Shown here one piece after another: positions 15,299 to 22,788 of a stretch of 64,000 bases of DNA. The DNA is taken from contig URQY01000006.1 in assembly GCA_900550165.1 (NCBI GenBank), positions 1-64,000 on the forward strand, in the 5' to 3' direction. The notes under the pieces were generated by a model. It did no database searches. It had not been told where the DNA came from and saw nothing but the letters and a program-made list of their open reading frames with translations. Every line of letters begins with the position of its first letter. Position 1 is the stretch's first letter. The DNA comes from an uncultured Eubacteriales bacterium. GTDB taxonomy: Bacteria; Bacillota; Clostridia; Oscillospirales; Oscillospiraceae. Position numbers and translations under genes: made by a program.

Positions 15299-16339
15299 AT
15301 GAAAACCATTCTCGTTCTCTTCGGCGGATGCTCCACGGAGTACGAAGTTTCTCTCCATTCCGCCTATGCGGTGCTGTCCCACATGGACCCCGCCCGCTAT
15401 ACTCCTTTGGCTGTGGGCATCACACGGGAGGGGCAGTGGCTCTGCTATACCGGCGACCTCTCCCGGCTGGAGGACGGTACTTGGCAGCAGGCGGCAGACT
15501 GTATCCCCTGCACCCCACTGGTGGAACGGGAGGCCCACGCTTTACTACTGCTGGACGGCTCCGGCCGCCGTCTCCTCTTTGACGCGGTATTCCCAGTCCT
15601 CCACGGCAAGAACGGCGAGGACGGTACGGTACAGGGACTCTTTGAACTGGCCGGGGTCCCGGTCATCGGCTGCGGGACATTGTCCAGCGCCTTGTGCATG
15701 GACAAGGACCGGGCCCACCAGCTGGCGGCCCTGGCCGGCATCCGGGTCCCCCGGAGCCACGTCTTTCATTCCAGCGATGATTTCAGCCGGATCGCCCAGG
15801 CAGCGGAGGAACTGGGATACCCGGTGTTTGTCAAGCCGGTCCGGGCCGGTTCCTCCTTCGGTATCACCAAAGTCTCCGGGCCGGAAGAGCTGCCCGCCGC
15901 CATGGAGGAGGCCTTCCGCCACGACAGCGCCGTGATCCTGGAGGAGACGATCCCCGGCTTTGAGGTGGGCTGCGCGGTCATGGGCAACGAGGAACTGACC
16001 GTGGGTCTGGTGGACGAGATTGCGCTGTCGGAGGGCTTTTTCAACTATGAGGAGAAGTACACCTTAAAGACCTCCGCCATCCACTGTCCCGCCCGCATCC
16101 CGCCGGAGAAGGCGGCAGAGATCCAGACAGCGGCAAAAACCATTTACCGTGCCCTGGACTGCCGGGTATTCGCCCGGGTGGATCTGTTCCTCACCCCGGA
16201 TGGGGAGATCGTCTTCAATGAGGTCAACACCATCCCCGGCTTTACCGCCCACAGCCGCTACCCCAGCATGATGCAGGGCATCGGCATTTCCTTTGGGGAG
16301 CTGGTGACCCGCCTGATCGAGTTGGGGGTGGCGGGATGA
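15299..16339 (+). CDS. vanG: VanG-type D-alanine--D-serine ligase
   Basis: A 346-residue ATP-grasp ligase joining D-Ala to D-Ser, giving peptidoglycan precursors with low glycopeptide affinity. The substrate-selecting omega loop reads EKYTLKTSAI (252-261), the D-Ser pattern of VanC/E/G/L-type enzymes, not the D-Lac pattern of VanA/B. Other family motifs: HGKNGEDG (102-109), FVKP (177-180), AGSSFG (183-188) and NEVNTIPG (307-314). The start at 15299 has AGGAGG about 9 nt upstream. It overlaps vanXY by 4 bp (ATGA). Choice of VanG over VanC/E rests on the loop and gene order. Confidence 0.93.
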   Translation: MKTILVLFGGCSTEYEVSLHSAYAVLSHMDPARYTPLAVGITREGQWLCYTGDLSRLEDGTWQQAADCIPCTPLVEREAHALLLLDGSGRRLLFDAVFPVLHGKNGEDGTVQGLFELAGVPVIGCGTLSSALCMDKDRAHQLAALAGIRVPRSHVFHSSDDFSRIAQAAEELGYPVFVKPVRAGSSFGITKVSGPEELPAAMEEAFRHDSAVILEETIPGFEVGCAVMGNEELTVGLVDEIALSEGFFNYEEKYTLKTSAIHCPARIPPEKAAEIQTAAKTIYRALDCRVFARVDLFLTPDGEIVFNEVNTIPGFTAHSRYPSMMQGIGISFGELVTRLIELGVAG

Positions 16340-17088
16340 GAACCGTGTCGATTCCCCGGGAGCAGATTTTTCAGGGGCCGCTGGTCCTGGTCAACCGAGC
16401 GCATCCCCTGCATGAAAAAGAGCGATCTGCGCTGACCTCGGTGGACCCGCACCACCCCGACATTCTTCTTGAAAGCAGGGCACGGCAGCTACTGTCTGCC
16501 TGTATCCAAAAGGCGGGGGGACAGCGGGAGATCGTGCCGGTGTCCGGCTGGCGGAGCCAGCAGGAACAGCAGCGGATCTGGGACGACTCCATGGCGGAGC
16601 ATGGGGAGACATTTACCCGCCAGTATGTGGCCCTTCCAGGATGCAGTGAGCATCAGACCGGCCTCGCCATCGACCTGGGAAAGGCTGCCGGATACATCGA
16701 CTTCATCCGGCCTGCCTTTCCCTATGACGGCGTCTGCGGAAGATTTAGGCGTCTGGCGGCCCGGTACGGCTTTATCGAACGCTACCAGCGGGGCAAGGAG
16801 GAAGTCACCGGGATCTCGGCTGAGCCGTGGCACTTCCGCTATGTGGGGGCGCCCCACGCCCAGCTGATGGAAACCAACGGGCTGTGTCTGGAGGAGTACC
16901 GGGACTTTTTGCGGCAGGGTCCCCGGAGCGTCGCTCTGGAAAACGGCCGCATGGCCCAGGTGTTCTATGTGCCCGCCGCCGGAGCCGTCACAGAGGTGGA
17001 AGTGCCGGAGGGCTGCTGCCAGATATCCGGCGACAATGTGGAGGGATTTATCCTGACATGGTGGGGGGATACCCATGAGAACGGCTAA
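16336..17088 (+). CDS. vanXY: VanXY-type D,D-dipeptidase/D,D-carboxypeptidase
   Basis: A 250-residue zinc peptidase of the VanX/VanY fold that hydrolyses D-Ala-D-Ala dipeptide and removes terminal D-Ala from precursors. Zinc ligands and catalytic residues are visible: SEHQTGLAID (104-113; H106, D113), EPWHFRY (163-169; catalytic E163, ligand H166) and the SGWRS Arg73 that binds the substrate. No signal peptide or membrane helix, so it is cytoplasmic. About 60 residues after the catalytic core (190-250) form an extra C-terminal extension. It overlaps both neighbours (4 bp with vanG, 14 bp with vanT), implying one transcript. Confidence 0.92.
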   Translation: MRTVSIPREQIFQGPLVLVNRAHPLHEKERSALTSVDPHHPDILLESRARQLLSACIQKAGGQREIVPVSGWRSQQEQQRIWDDSMAEHGETFTRQYVALPGCSEHQTGLAIDLGKAAGYIDFIRPAFPYDGVCGRFRRLAARYGFIERYQRGKEEVTGISAEPWHFRYVGAPHAQLMETNGLCLEEYRDFLRQGPRSVALENGRMAQVFYVPAAGAVTEVEVPEGCCQISGDNVEGFILTWWGDTHENG

Positions 17089-19156
17089 GAAAACCGTCCC
17101 GACTTTGGACCTCTTTCGTCTGGCGGCAGTCCTGCTGGTGGTGATGAACCACACCTCGCCCCTGGCGGATGTGTCTGCCATGGCTGATTTCTGGCTTACC
17201 CGGGTACTGGCCCGGGTGGCAGTCCCATTCTTTCTGATGACCACTGGGTACTTTCTGAGCCGGAATCACTGGGCTGGTGTGGGGCGGCAGCTGAAAAAGC
17301 TCTGCCTGCTCTACGGCGTCTGCATCCTTTTGTATCTGCCAGTGAATCTCTATGCCGGCAGCTTCACCGGTCCGGCGGATGTTTTGCGGAAACTGCTGGT
17401 GGACGGCACCTTCTACCACCTGTGGTATTTCCCGGCGACCATTCTGGGCATCGTCATCGCCCGGTGGCTCAGCCGGCTGGGCCTGCGGGTGGCTCTGCCT
17501 GTGGCGGCGCTACTCTATCTCATCGGTCTGGGCGGGGACAGTTACTATGGACTGGTTTCCCAGATCCCGCTGCTTCGGACCCTTTACGACGGCATTTTTA
17601 CACTGTGCGGCTATACCCGCAATGGCCTGTTCTTCGCGCCACTGTTCCTTCTGCTTGGGGCCGCCGGAAGGCGGTGGAACCAAAAGCTGTCTCTGGCGGG
17701 CTTCTTCCTCTCTCTGGCAGCCATGAGCGCCGAGGGGCTGTGGCTCCATCGCATGGATGTCCAGCGCCACGACAGCATGTACCTCGCCCTCCCCCTGTGC
17801 ATAGTATGCCTTTTTTCTCTGCTGCTGGGCGGAAACAAGGGCGAGTCCAGGAAAGTCCGGGAATTTTCCACAGCCGTGTATGTGCTCCATCCCCTCTGCA
17901 TCGTACTGGTCCGGGGAGCGGCAAAGCTACTGGGACTGGGAGAAATGCTCATTGAAAACAGTGTTCTCCATTTTATTGTGGTGCTGGCGCTCAGTGCGCT
18001 GCTCTCCGCCCCTTGCCTGCTGAGGCTTCAAAAGAAGCCCAGCCCCACCGCTCGGGCCTGGCGGGAGGTGGATCTGGCGGCCCTTGGGCACAACGCCCAG
18101 GTGCTGCGGAACACATTGGCCCCGGGGACAGAGCTGATGGCGGTGGTAAAGGCGGAGGCCTACGGTCACGGCGGGGCAGTGACCGCCCGCACCTTACAGC
18201 GAGCGGGCGTCCGGGCCTTTGCCGTGGCCTGCCTGGCCGAGGGGATTGCTCTGCGAAAGGCGGGCATCCGGGGGACAATCTTGATCTTAGGTTATACCTC
18301 CCCGGAGGAAGCTCCGCTCTTGACGCGATGGCATCTGACCCAGACGGTGGCGGATATTGACCACGGGCGGGCCTTGGCAGCCAGAGGGCGGCGTGTCCAT
18401 GTCCATCTGGCCCTGGACACGGGGATGCACCGGCTGGGCATCCTGGCGGAAAACCGGAAGGAGATCCTGGAGGCATTCCGGCTTCCAAACCTGGTAGTGG
18501 ACGGTGTCTTTTCTCATCTATACGTCTCGGACAGCCTGGAAGCCGAAGATGTTGCCTACACCCAAGAGCAGCTGACCTTGTTCTATGATACGGTGGCCTG
18601 GCTCCGAACTGCCGGATATGATCCCGGCAAAGTTCATATCCAGTCCAGCTATGGACTTTGGAACCTCCCAGCTCAGCCCTGTGACTATGTCCGGGCTGGA
18701 ATCGCACTCTATGGAGTTCGAAGCGATGATGCGCCTGTTCAGCGAAGCCTTGACCTGCGGCCGGTTCTGTCTCTCCGGGCCAGAGTGGCCAGTATCCGCA
18801 CTGTGCAAGCCGGAGAGAGCGCCGGGTACGGGCGGGTCTTTCAGGCAGAGCAAGAAACCAAACTGGCGGTGGTCACCATCGGCTACGCGGACGGTCTGCC
18901 CCGGGATCTGCCTCAGCGGGGCGGCCAGGTGCTGATTCAGGGCCGGCGTTGTCCTATGGTGGGGTGGATGTGCATGGACCAGTTGCTGGTGGACGTCAGC
19001 GATCTTTCGGAGGTCGCTCCTGGCGATACAGTGACTATTATCGGCCGGGATGGCGGTCAGGTGATTCGGGCAGAGGAACTGGCTGCATGCTGTGGGACGA
19101 TTACCAACGAACTGCTCTCCCGGTTAGGCATGCGGTTACCCATTGTTTCTGGTTAA
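17075..19156 (+). CDS. vanT: VanT, membrane-bound serine racemase
   Basis: A 693-residue fusion supplying D-serine. The N-terminal half (about 8-320) is an acyltransferase-3-type membrane domain with roughly ten helices (LDLFRLAAVLLVVMNHTSPL near the start), thought in VanT to aid serine uptake. The C-terminal half (about 325-693) is a fold-III PLP alanine/serine racemase: PLP lysine Lys359 in AVVKAEAYGHGG and catalytic Tyr585 in SAGYGRVFQ. Both catalytic residues are intact. Overlap with vanXY and ending just before a hairpin make it the last gene of the cluster. Confidence 0.94.
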   Translation: MRTAKKTVPTLDLFRLAAVLLVVMNHTSPLADVSAMADFWLTRVLARVAVPFFLMTTGYFLSRNHWAGVGRQLKKLCLLYGVCILLYLPVNLYAGSFTGPADVLRKLLVDGTFYHLWYFPATILGIVIARWLSRLGLRVALPVAALLYLIGLGGDSYYGLVSQIPLLRTLYDGIFTLCGYTRNGLFFAPLFLLLGAAGRRWNQKLSLAGFFLSLAAMSAEGLWLHRMDVQRHDSMYLALPLCIVCLFSLLLGGNKGESRKVREFSTAVYVLHPLCIVLVRGAAKLLGLGEMLIENSVLHFIVVLALSALLSAPCLLRLQKKPSPTARAWREVDLAALGHNAQVLRNTLAPGTELMAVVKAEAYGHGGAVTARTLQRAGVRAFAVACLAEGIALRKAGIRGTILILGYTSPEEAPLLTRWHLTQTVADIDHGRALAARGRRVHVHLALDTGMHRLGILAENRKEILEAFRLPNLVVDGVFSHLYVSDSLEAEDVAYTQEQLTLFYDTVAWLRTAGYDPGKVHIQSSYGLWNLPAQPCDYVRAGIALYGVRSDDAPVQRSLDLRPVLSLRARVASIRTVQAGESAGYGRVFQAEQETKLAVVTIGYADGLPRDLPQRGGQVLIQGRRCPMVGWMCMDQLLVDVSDLSEVAPGDTVTIIGRDGGQVIRAEELAACCGTITNELLSRLGMRLPIVSG

Positions 19157-19219
19157 AGAGCGGTAGGGAATTTTACAAAGATTCCGGTTCGGATTTCAAC
19201 ATGAATATACCTTTAAACA

Positions 19220-19261
19220 GGAATAGCCACCAACCACGATGAAATGGTTGATGGCTATTCC
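19220..19261. repeat. Long stem-loop after vanT
   Basis: 17-bp arms (19220-19236 and 19245-19261) with one mismatch, containing GGAATAGCCA and TGGCTATTCC. There is no T run, so it is a weak terminator at best. It lies 63 bp after the vanT stop and could also be a structural feature of the element end. Confidence 0.65.
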
Positions 19262-19283
19262 CGTTTGGTCGACACCAAGAGAT

Positions 19284-19298
19284 TCTCTCAATCGGTTT
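19284..19298 (+). repeat. 15-mer shared with the recombinase upstream region
   Basis: TCTCTCAATCGGTTT, the exact reverse complement of 7346-7360 beside the recombinase start. It is flanked by AGATT and AATCT. It marks the right end of the element and is a candidate accessory recombinase site. Confidence 0.6.
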
Positions 19299-19357
19299 AA
19301 TCTGGTGTTTTCAAGATGTCCTTATGAGGAGTCGCCCTTGCGCGTGCCTCTCTTTTT

Positions 19358-19431
19358 TGGAGCAGGGTACGGGAGTCGAACCCGCCTTAACGGCTTGGGA
19401 AGCCGCTGTAATACCGATATACCAACCCTGC
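19358..19431 (-). tRNA. tRNA-Gly (CCC)
   Basis: A cloverleaf reading leftward: acceptor GCAGGGT pairing with ACCCTGC, anticodon stem GCGGC/GCCGT with loop TTCCCAA (anticodon CCC), T arm GCGGG/CCCGT with loop TTCGACT, discriminator T and an encoded CCA. Its promoter is just upstream (19442-19470). No clear terminator follows on the leftward side before the mobile element begins. Confidence 0.93.
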
Positions 19432-19441
19432 GAATGGAGAG

Positions 19442-19470
19442 AGTATATCATATCTTTCGTGTCATTTCAA
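19442..19470 (-). promoter_or_regulatory. Promoter of tRNA-Gly
   Basis: On the minus strand TTGAAA (complement of 19465-19470) and TATACT (complement of 19442-19447) are spaced by 17 bp, 10 bp before the tRNA 5' end. Confidence 0.8.
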
Positions 19471-19536
19471 GGCGAAATATTCATGTTGGCACAATTCCTT
19501 TCATATTCTTTGCCAAACGAAGAAAGGAGCTCCGCC

Positions 19537-20670
19537 ATGAAACGAATGTTACCGATGATCCTGCTGCTTGCGCTGCTTTTGTGCGTCCCCGTGCGCGCCG
19601 ACGAGCTCACGCTCGACGCCCCCTCCGCGCTGCTCATGGAAAAGCAGACCGGCACGGTGCTCTTTGCCAAGGATGAGCACACGCCGCGCGAGGGCGCGAG
19701 CGTGACAAAGGTGATGACGCTGCTGCTCACGATGGAGGCCGTCGACTCCGGCGCGCTCTCATATGACGATGCCGTCACGGGCAGCGCGCACGCCGCGTCC
19801 ATGGGCGGCAGCCAGATCTGGCTCAAGGAGGGCGAGCAGATGCGCGTCGAGGACCTCATCAAGGCCGTGTGCGTCGTCTCCGGCAACGACGCGGCCGTTG
19901 CGCTCGGCGAGCACCTCGCAGGCAGCGAGGAAGCGTTCGTCGCGCGCATGAACGAGCGGGCGAAGGAGCTCGGCATGAACGACACGCACTTTGTCAACTG
20001 CACGGGCCTTCCCGCAGAGGGGCACGTCACCTCCGCCTACGATATCGCGCTCATGTCGCGCGAGCTCATCCTGCATCACCCCGATATCCGCCGCTTTACG
20101 ACGATCTGGATGGATTCGCTGCGCGACGGGCAGTCCATGCTCGTCAACACCAACAAGCTCGTGCGCTTTTACCCCGGCGCGACAGGACTCAAGACCGGCT
20201 CGACAAGCACTGCCAAATACTGCATCAGCGCGACGGCGGAAAAGGACGGCATGGAGCTCATCGCCGTCATCTTGGGCGGCAGCACGAGCGACAAGCGCTT
20301 TGCCGACGCCAAGGCGCTTTTGAACTACGGCTTTGCGTCGTATGCGCTCGTCACCGCTGCGCCGGAGTCGCCGCTGCCCGCCGTGCCCGTGACGCTCGGC
20401 ACACAGAAGACGGTCCAGACCGTTCTGACGCCGGACAACGCCCTGCTCCTGGAGAAAAACCGCGCGGGCGGACTCACCCAGTCGCTCGCGCTGCCCGAGA
20501 CGCTTGAAGCGCCCATCGAGGCCGGTGAACCACTCGGCACGCTCGACATTTTCGACGCGGGCGGCACGGCGGTCGCGTCCCTCCCGCTGCTCGCGGGCGA
20601 GAGCGTCGCGCGCGTGACATGGTGGCAGCTCTTCTGCCGCTGCATGGAAGCGGCGTTCTGCGTCGGCTGA
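19537..20670 (+). CDS. dacF: D-alanyl-D-alanine carboxypeptidase (PBP5/DacF family)
   Basis: A 377-residue exported serine peptidase that trims the terminal D-Ala from peptidoglycan side chains. A signal peptide is clear (MKRMLPMILLLALLLCVPVRA, cleavage near 21). Active-site motifs: SVTK (S55, K58), SGN (115-117) and KTG (219-221). A PBP5 C-terminal beta domain (about 285-370) ends in a hydrophobic stretch that may act as an anchor. The ATG at 19537 has AAAGGAG upstream; earlier in-frame starts cross the tRNA. It borders the vanG element, whose VanXY removes the same terminal D-Ala from precursors. Confidence 0.94.
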   Translation: MKRMLPMILLLALLLCVPVRADELTLDAPSALLMEKQTGTVLFAKDEHTPREGASVTKVMTLLLTMEAVDSGALSYDDAVTGSAHAASMGGSQIWLKEGEQMRVEDLIKAVCVVSGNDAAVALGEHLAGSEEAFVARMNERAKELGMNDTHFVNCTGLPAEGHVTSAYDIALMSRELILHHPDIRRFTTIWMDSLRDGQSMLVNTNKLVRFYPGATGLKTGSTSTAKYCISATAEKDGMELIAVILGGSTSDKRFADAKALLNYGFASYALVTAAPESPLPAVPVTLGTQKTVQTVLTPDNALLLEKNRAGGLTQSLALPETLEAPIEAGEPLGTLDIFDAGGTAVASLPLLAGESVARVTWWQLFCRCMEAAFCVG

Positions 20671-20771
20671 CAAAAGCTGCCGTTTTTACTAATTTTTTTG
20701 TGTTTTTACGTTTTATTTCGTCGTGATTGAACAGTTTTTTGTTTGCCTGCGCAGAAAAACGCGTTTCCCGC

Positions 20772-20799
20772 TTGACAGAATCGAGAAAAGGTGTATACT
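20772..20799 (+). promoter_or_regulatory. Promoter for the lysine riboswitch transcript
   Basis: TTGACA (20772-20777), 16-bp spacer, TATACT (20794-20799), about 15 bp upstream of the riboswitch. Confidence 0.85.
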
Positions 20800-20813
20800 G
20801 CAAGCAATTTCAT

Positions 20814-20993
20814 AAGTCTTGATAGAGGCGCGGCTGACAAGAGTAGCCCCCGATAAAACGGCAGGAGACCGTGGGGTGCGAAAGGGGACGCCGCCGAAGG
20901 GTCGATGAAATTCCTGTTTTGTCGATACTTGGGTCGTCGGGAAATACCCGGCGGACTGTCGTCCGAAAGGACGGAGTGCTGTCATGATCGACG
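20814..20993 (+). ncRNA. Lysine riboswitch (L box)
   Basis: Conserved L-box elements are present in order: GATAGAGGCGC (20821-20831), AAGAGTAG (20839-20846), GCCGCCGAAGGG (20890-20901), TTGGGT near 20929, GGGAAATACCC around 20939, and GGCGGACTGTC then GTGCTGTCATGATCGAC at the 3' side (about 20950-20992), which can pair with the start of the element. A terminator hairpin with a T run follows at 21041-21075, fitting transcription termination when lysine is bound. The downstream gene is a transporter. Confidence 0.92.
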
Positions 20994-21040
20994 CAGTCAG
21001 GAGCTTCGATGTTTTTCTCATCGGTTTTTGATGTTTTGTG

Positions 21041-21075
21041 TTAAGTCATGATAGAAATCATGGCTTAATTTTTTT
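21041..21075 (+). terminator. Lysine riboswitch expression-platform terminator
   Basis: TTAAGTCATGAT (21041-21052), loop AGAA, ATCATGGCTTAA (21057-21068), then seven T residues. It lies between the aptamer and the transporter start at 21111. Confidence 0.92.
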
Positions 21076-21110
21076 GCTCTGTGCTTGTGACACAGGAAAG
21101 GAGAAACATC

Positions 21111-22649
21111 ATGCAATTCGTCGGAACCTTCTGGGCGCTCGTGCCCCCCATCATCGCCATTACGCTGGCGCTGATCACCAAGGAGGCGTATTCGTCTCTT
21201 TTCATCGGTGTTGTCATCGGCGCGCTGTTCGCCTGCGACTTCTCCCCCGTTGCAACGATCGACATGATCGTCAACGACGGCATCATCACCGCCGTTTCGG
21301 ATAACGCGGGCATTTTCCTCTTCCTCGTGCTGCTCGGCATCATCGTGGCGCTCGTCAACCTCGCCGGCGGCAGCGCGGCATTCGGCCGCTGGGCGGAAAA
21401 GAACATCCACACCCGCGTGGGCGCGCAGCTTGCCACCTTTATTCTCGGCATCCTCATCTTCATCGACGACTACTTCAACTGCCTGACCGTCGGCTCGGTC
21501 ATGCGTCCGGTCACCGACCGCCACCAGATCTCGCGTCCCAAGCTCGCCTACCTCATCGACGCCACCGCCGCTCCCGTGTGCATGATCGCGCCGATCTCGT
21601 CCTGGGCGGCCGCCGTGTCCTCCACGGCCGAGGACCTCGACACCGGTATCTCCGGCATCCAGCTCTTCATCCGCGCCATCCCCTATAACTTCTATTCCCT
21701 GCTGACCTTTGTCTTCATCATCACGCTCACGCTGCTCAAGTTCGATTACGGCCCGATGCGCGGCTTTGAAGAGCGCGCCCGCAATACCGGCGACCTCTCT
21801 GGCAGCGCCGGCAGCACCGAGGAAAACGCCAACCCCCACGGCCGTGTCATCGACCTTATCCTTCCCGTTATCGTGCTCATCATCACCTGCACGGTCGGTA
21901 TGCTCTATGTGGGCGGCTTCTTCGGCGCCGATACATCCGGCTGCACGGACTACGCCGGCGACTTCATCGGCGCCTTCGGCAACACCGACGCGTTCGTCGG
22001 TCTTCCCTGGGGCGGCATCATCGCGCTGGTGCTCACGGTCATCTACCTCGTCGCCCGCCGCGTCGTCGGCTTCCGCGAGGCCATGGGCTGCATCCCCAAG
22101 GGCTTCCAGGCCATGATCTCCCCCATCATCATCCTCACGCTTGCCGTTTCCCTCAAGACCACGCTCAACGCGCTTGACGCCGCGGGCTTTGTCCACGACC
22201 TGATGGAGGCTGCCTCCACCGGCCTTTACAATATGCTGCCTGCCGTCATCTTCCTCGTCGCGTGCGTGCTGGCCTTCGCCTCCGGCACGTCCTGGGGCAC
22301 GTTCGGCATCCTCATCCCCATTGTCACCGCCATCTTCCCCGGCGACAGCACCCTTCTCTACATCGGCATCTCCGCCTGCTGCGCGGGCGCTGTGTGCGGC
22401 GACCACTGCTCCCCCATCTCCGACACGACCATCATGTCCTCTGCCGGTGCGCAGGTCGAGCACGTCAACCACGTGGCAACGCAGCTGCCCTATGCCATCA
22501 CCGTCGCGTGCCTGAGCTTTGTGTGCTTCGTCATCGCGGGCTTCGTGCAGAATTGGATCGTCTGCCTTGCCGTCGGCATTGTGCTCACGATCGCCACGCT
22601 CTTCGCCATCCGCAACGTGGAGACCCGGAAGGCCCGCATCAAGGATTGA
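21111..22649 (+). CDS. NhaC-family transporter under a lysine riboswitch, probable lysine permease
   Basis: A 512-residue polytopic protein of the NhaC Na+/H+ antiporter family (about 12 helices). Family-like stretches are FIDDYFNCLTVGSVMRPVTD near 115-135 and the conserved GDHCSPISDTT near 425. NhaC-like proteins behind lysine riboswitches were predicted by comparative genomics to carry lysine (LysW-type), and this arrangement fits: low lysine would allow read-through. The start at 21111 follows AAAGGAG. The gene is alone between its riboswitch and a strong terminator. Whether it imports or exports lysine is not decided by sequence. Confidence 0.88.
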   Translation: MQFVGTFWALVPPIIAITLALITKEAYSSLFIGVVIGALFACDFSPVATIDMIVNDGIITAVSDNAGIFLFLVLLGIIVALVNLAGGSAAFGRWAEKNIHTRVGAQLATFILGILIFIDDYFNCLTVGSVMRPVTDRHQISRPKLAYLIDATAAPVCMIAPISSWAAAVSSTAEDLDTGISGIQLFIRAIPYNFYSLLTFVFIITLTLLKFDYGPMRGFEERARNTGDLSGSAGSTEENANPHGRVIDLILPVIVLIITCTVGMLYVGGFFGADTSGCTDYAGDFIGAFGNTDAFVGLPWGGIIALVLTVIYLVARRVVGFREAMGCIPKGFQAMISPIIILTLAVSLKTTLNALDAAGFVHDLMEAASTGLYNMLPAVIFLVACVLAFASGTSWGTFGILIPIVTAIFPGDSTLLYIGISACCAGAVCGDHCSPISDTTIMSSAGAQVEHVNHVATQLPYAITVACLSFVCFVIAGFVQNWIVCLAVGIVLTIATLFAIRNVETRKARIKD

Positions 22650-22675
22650 TTTTCCCCTCTCTCATCTCTCATCAA

Positions 22676-22708
22676 GGAACGGACCGGCCTTTTGAGCCGG
22701 TCCGTTCC
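22676..22708 (+). terminator. Terminator after the lysine-riboswitch transporter
   Basis: Perfect 13-bp arms GGAACGGACCGGC and GCCGGTCCGTTCC with a 7-nt loop. Confidence 0.8.
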
Positions 22709-22788
22709 GCGTTCTTGTGCGTTTTTCTTTTCTTTCGCCGCCGAATATGCTATACTGAGCAAAACTCAAGCTTCAGGAGGGCCTTTCC

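Larger units (their letters stand above)
5636..19322. mobile_element. Integrative mobilizable element carrying a vanG-type resistance cluster
   Basis: About 13.7 kb. Contents: large serine recombinase, TnpW-like small protein, relaxase with nested gene, MobC, AAA ATPase, DUF6076-like protein, sigma factor and vanR-S-G-XY-T. It sits between an SDR gene and tRNA-Gly/dacF, and its codon use (more CTG/GCC/CGG, less GCG/CGC) differs visibly from the flanks. Boundaries are approximate. TGTCCT occurs 5 bp beyond the recombinase stop codon (5636-5641) and again at 19317-19322, a weak candidate for the attachment core. A 15-mer beside the recombinase start (7346-7360) recurs inverted at 19284-19298. 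No type IV secretion genes are present, so transfer would need a helper. Confidence 0.85.

Noticed and set aside
19358..19431. tRNA-Gly as the integration site of the element
   Set aside because: Large serine recombinases rarely use tRNA genes, the tRNA is complete including CCA, and no repeat of its 3' end is found at the left boundary. Proximity alone is recorded.
21018..22472. A long minus-strand frame opposite the NhaC-family gene
   Set aside because: It is composed almost entirely of Gly, Asp, Glu and Val from the complement; not protein-like.
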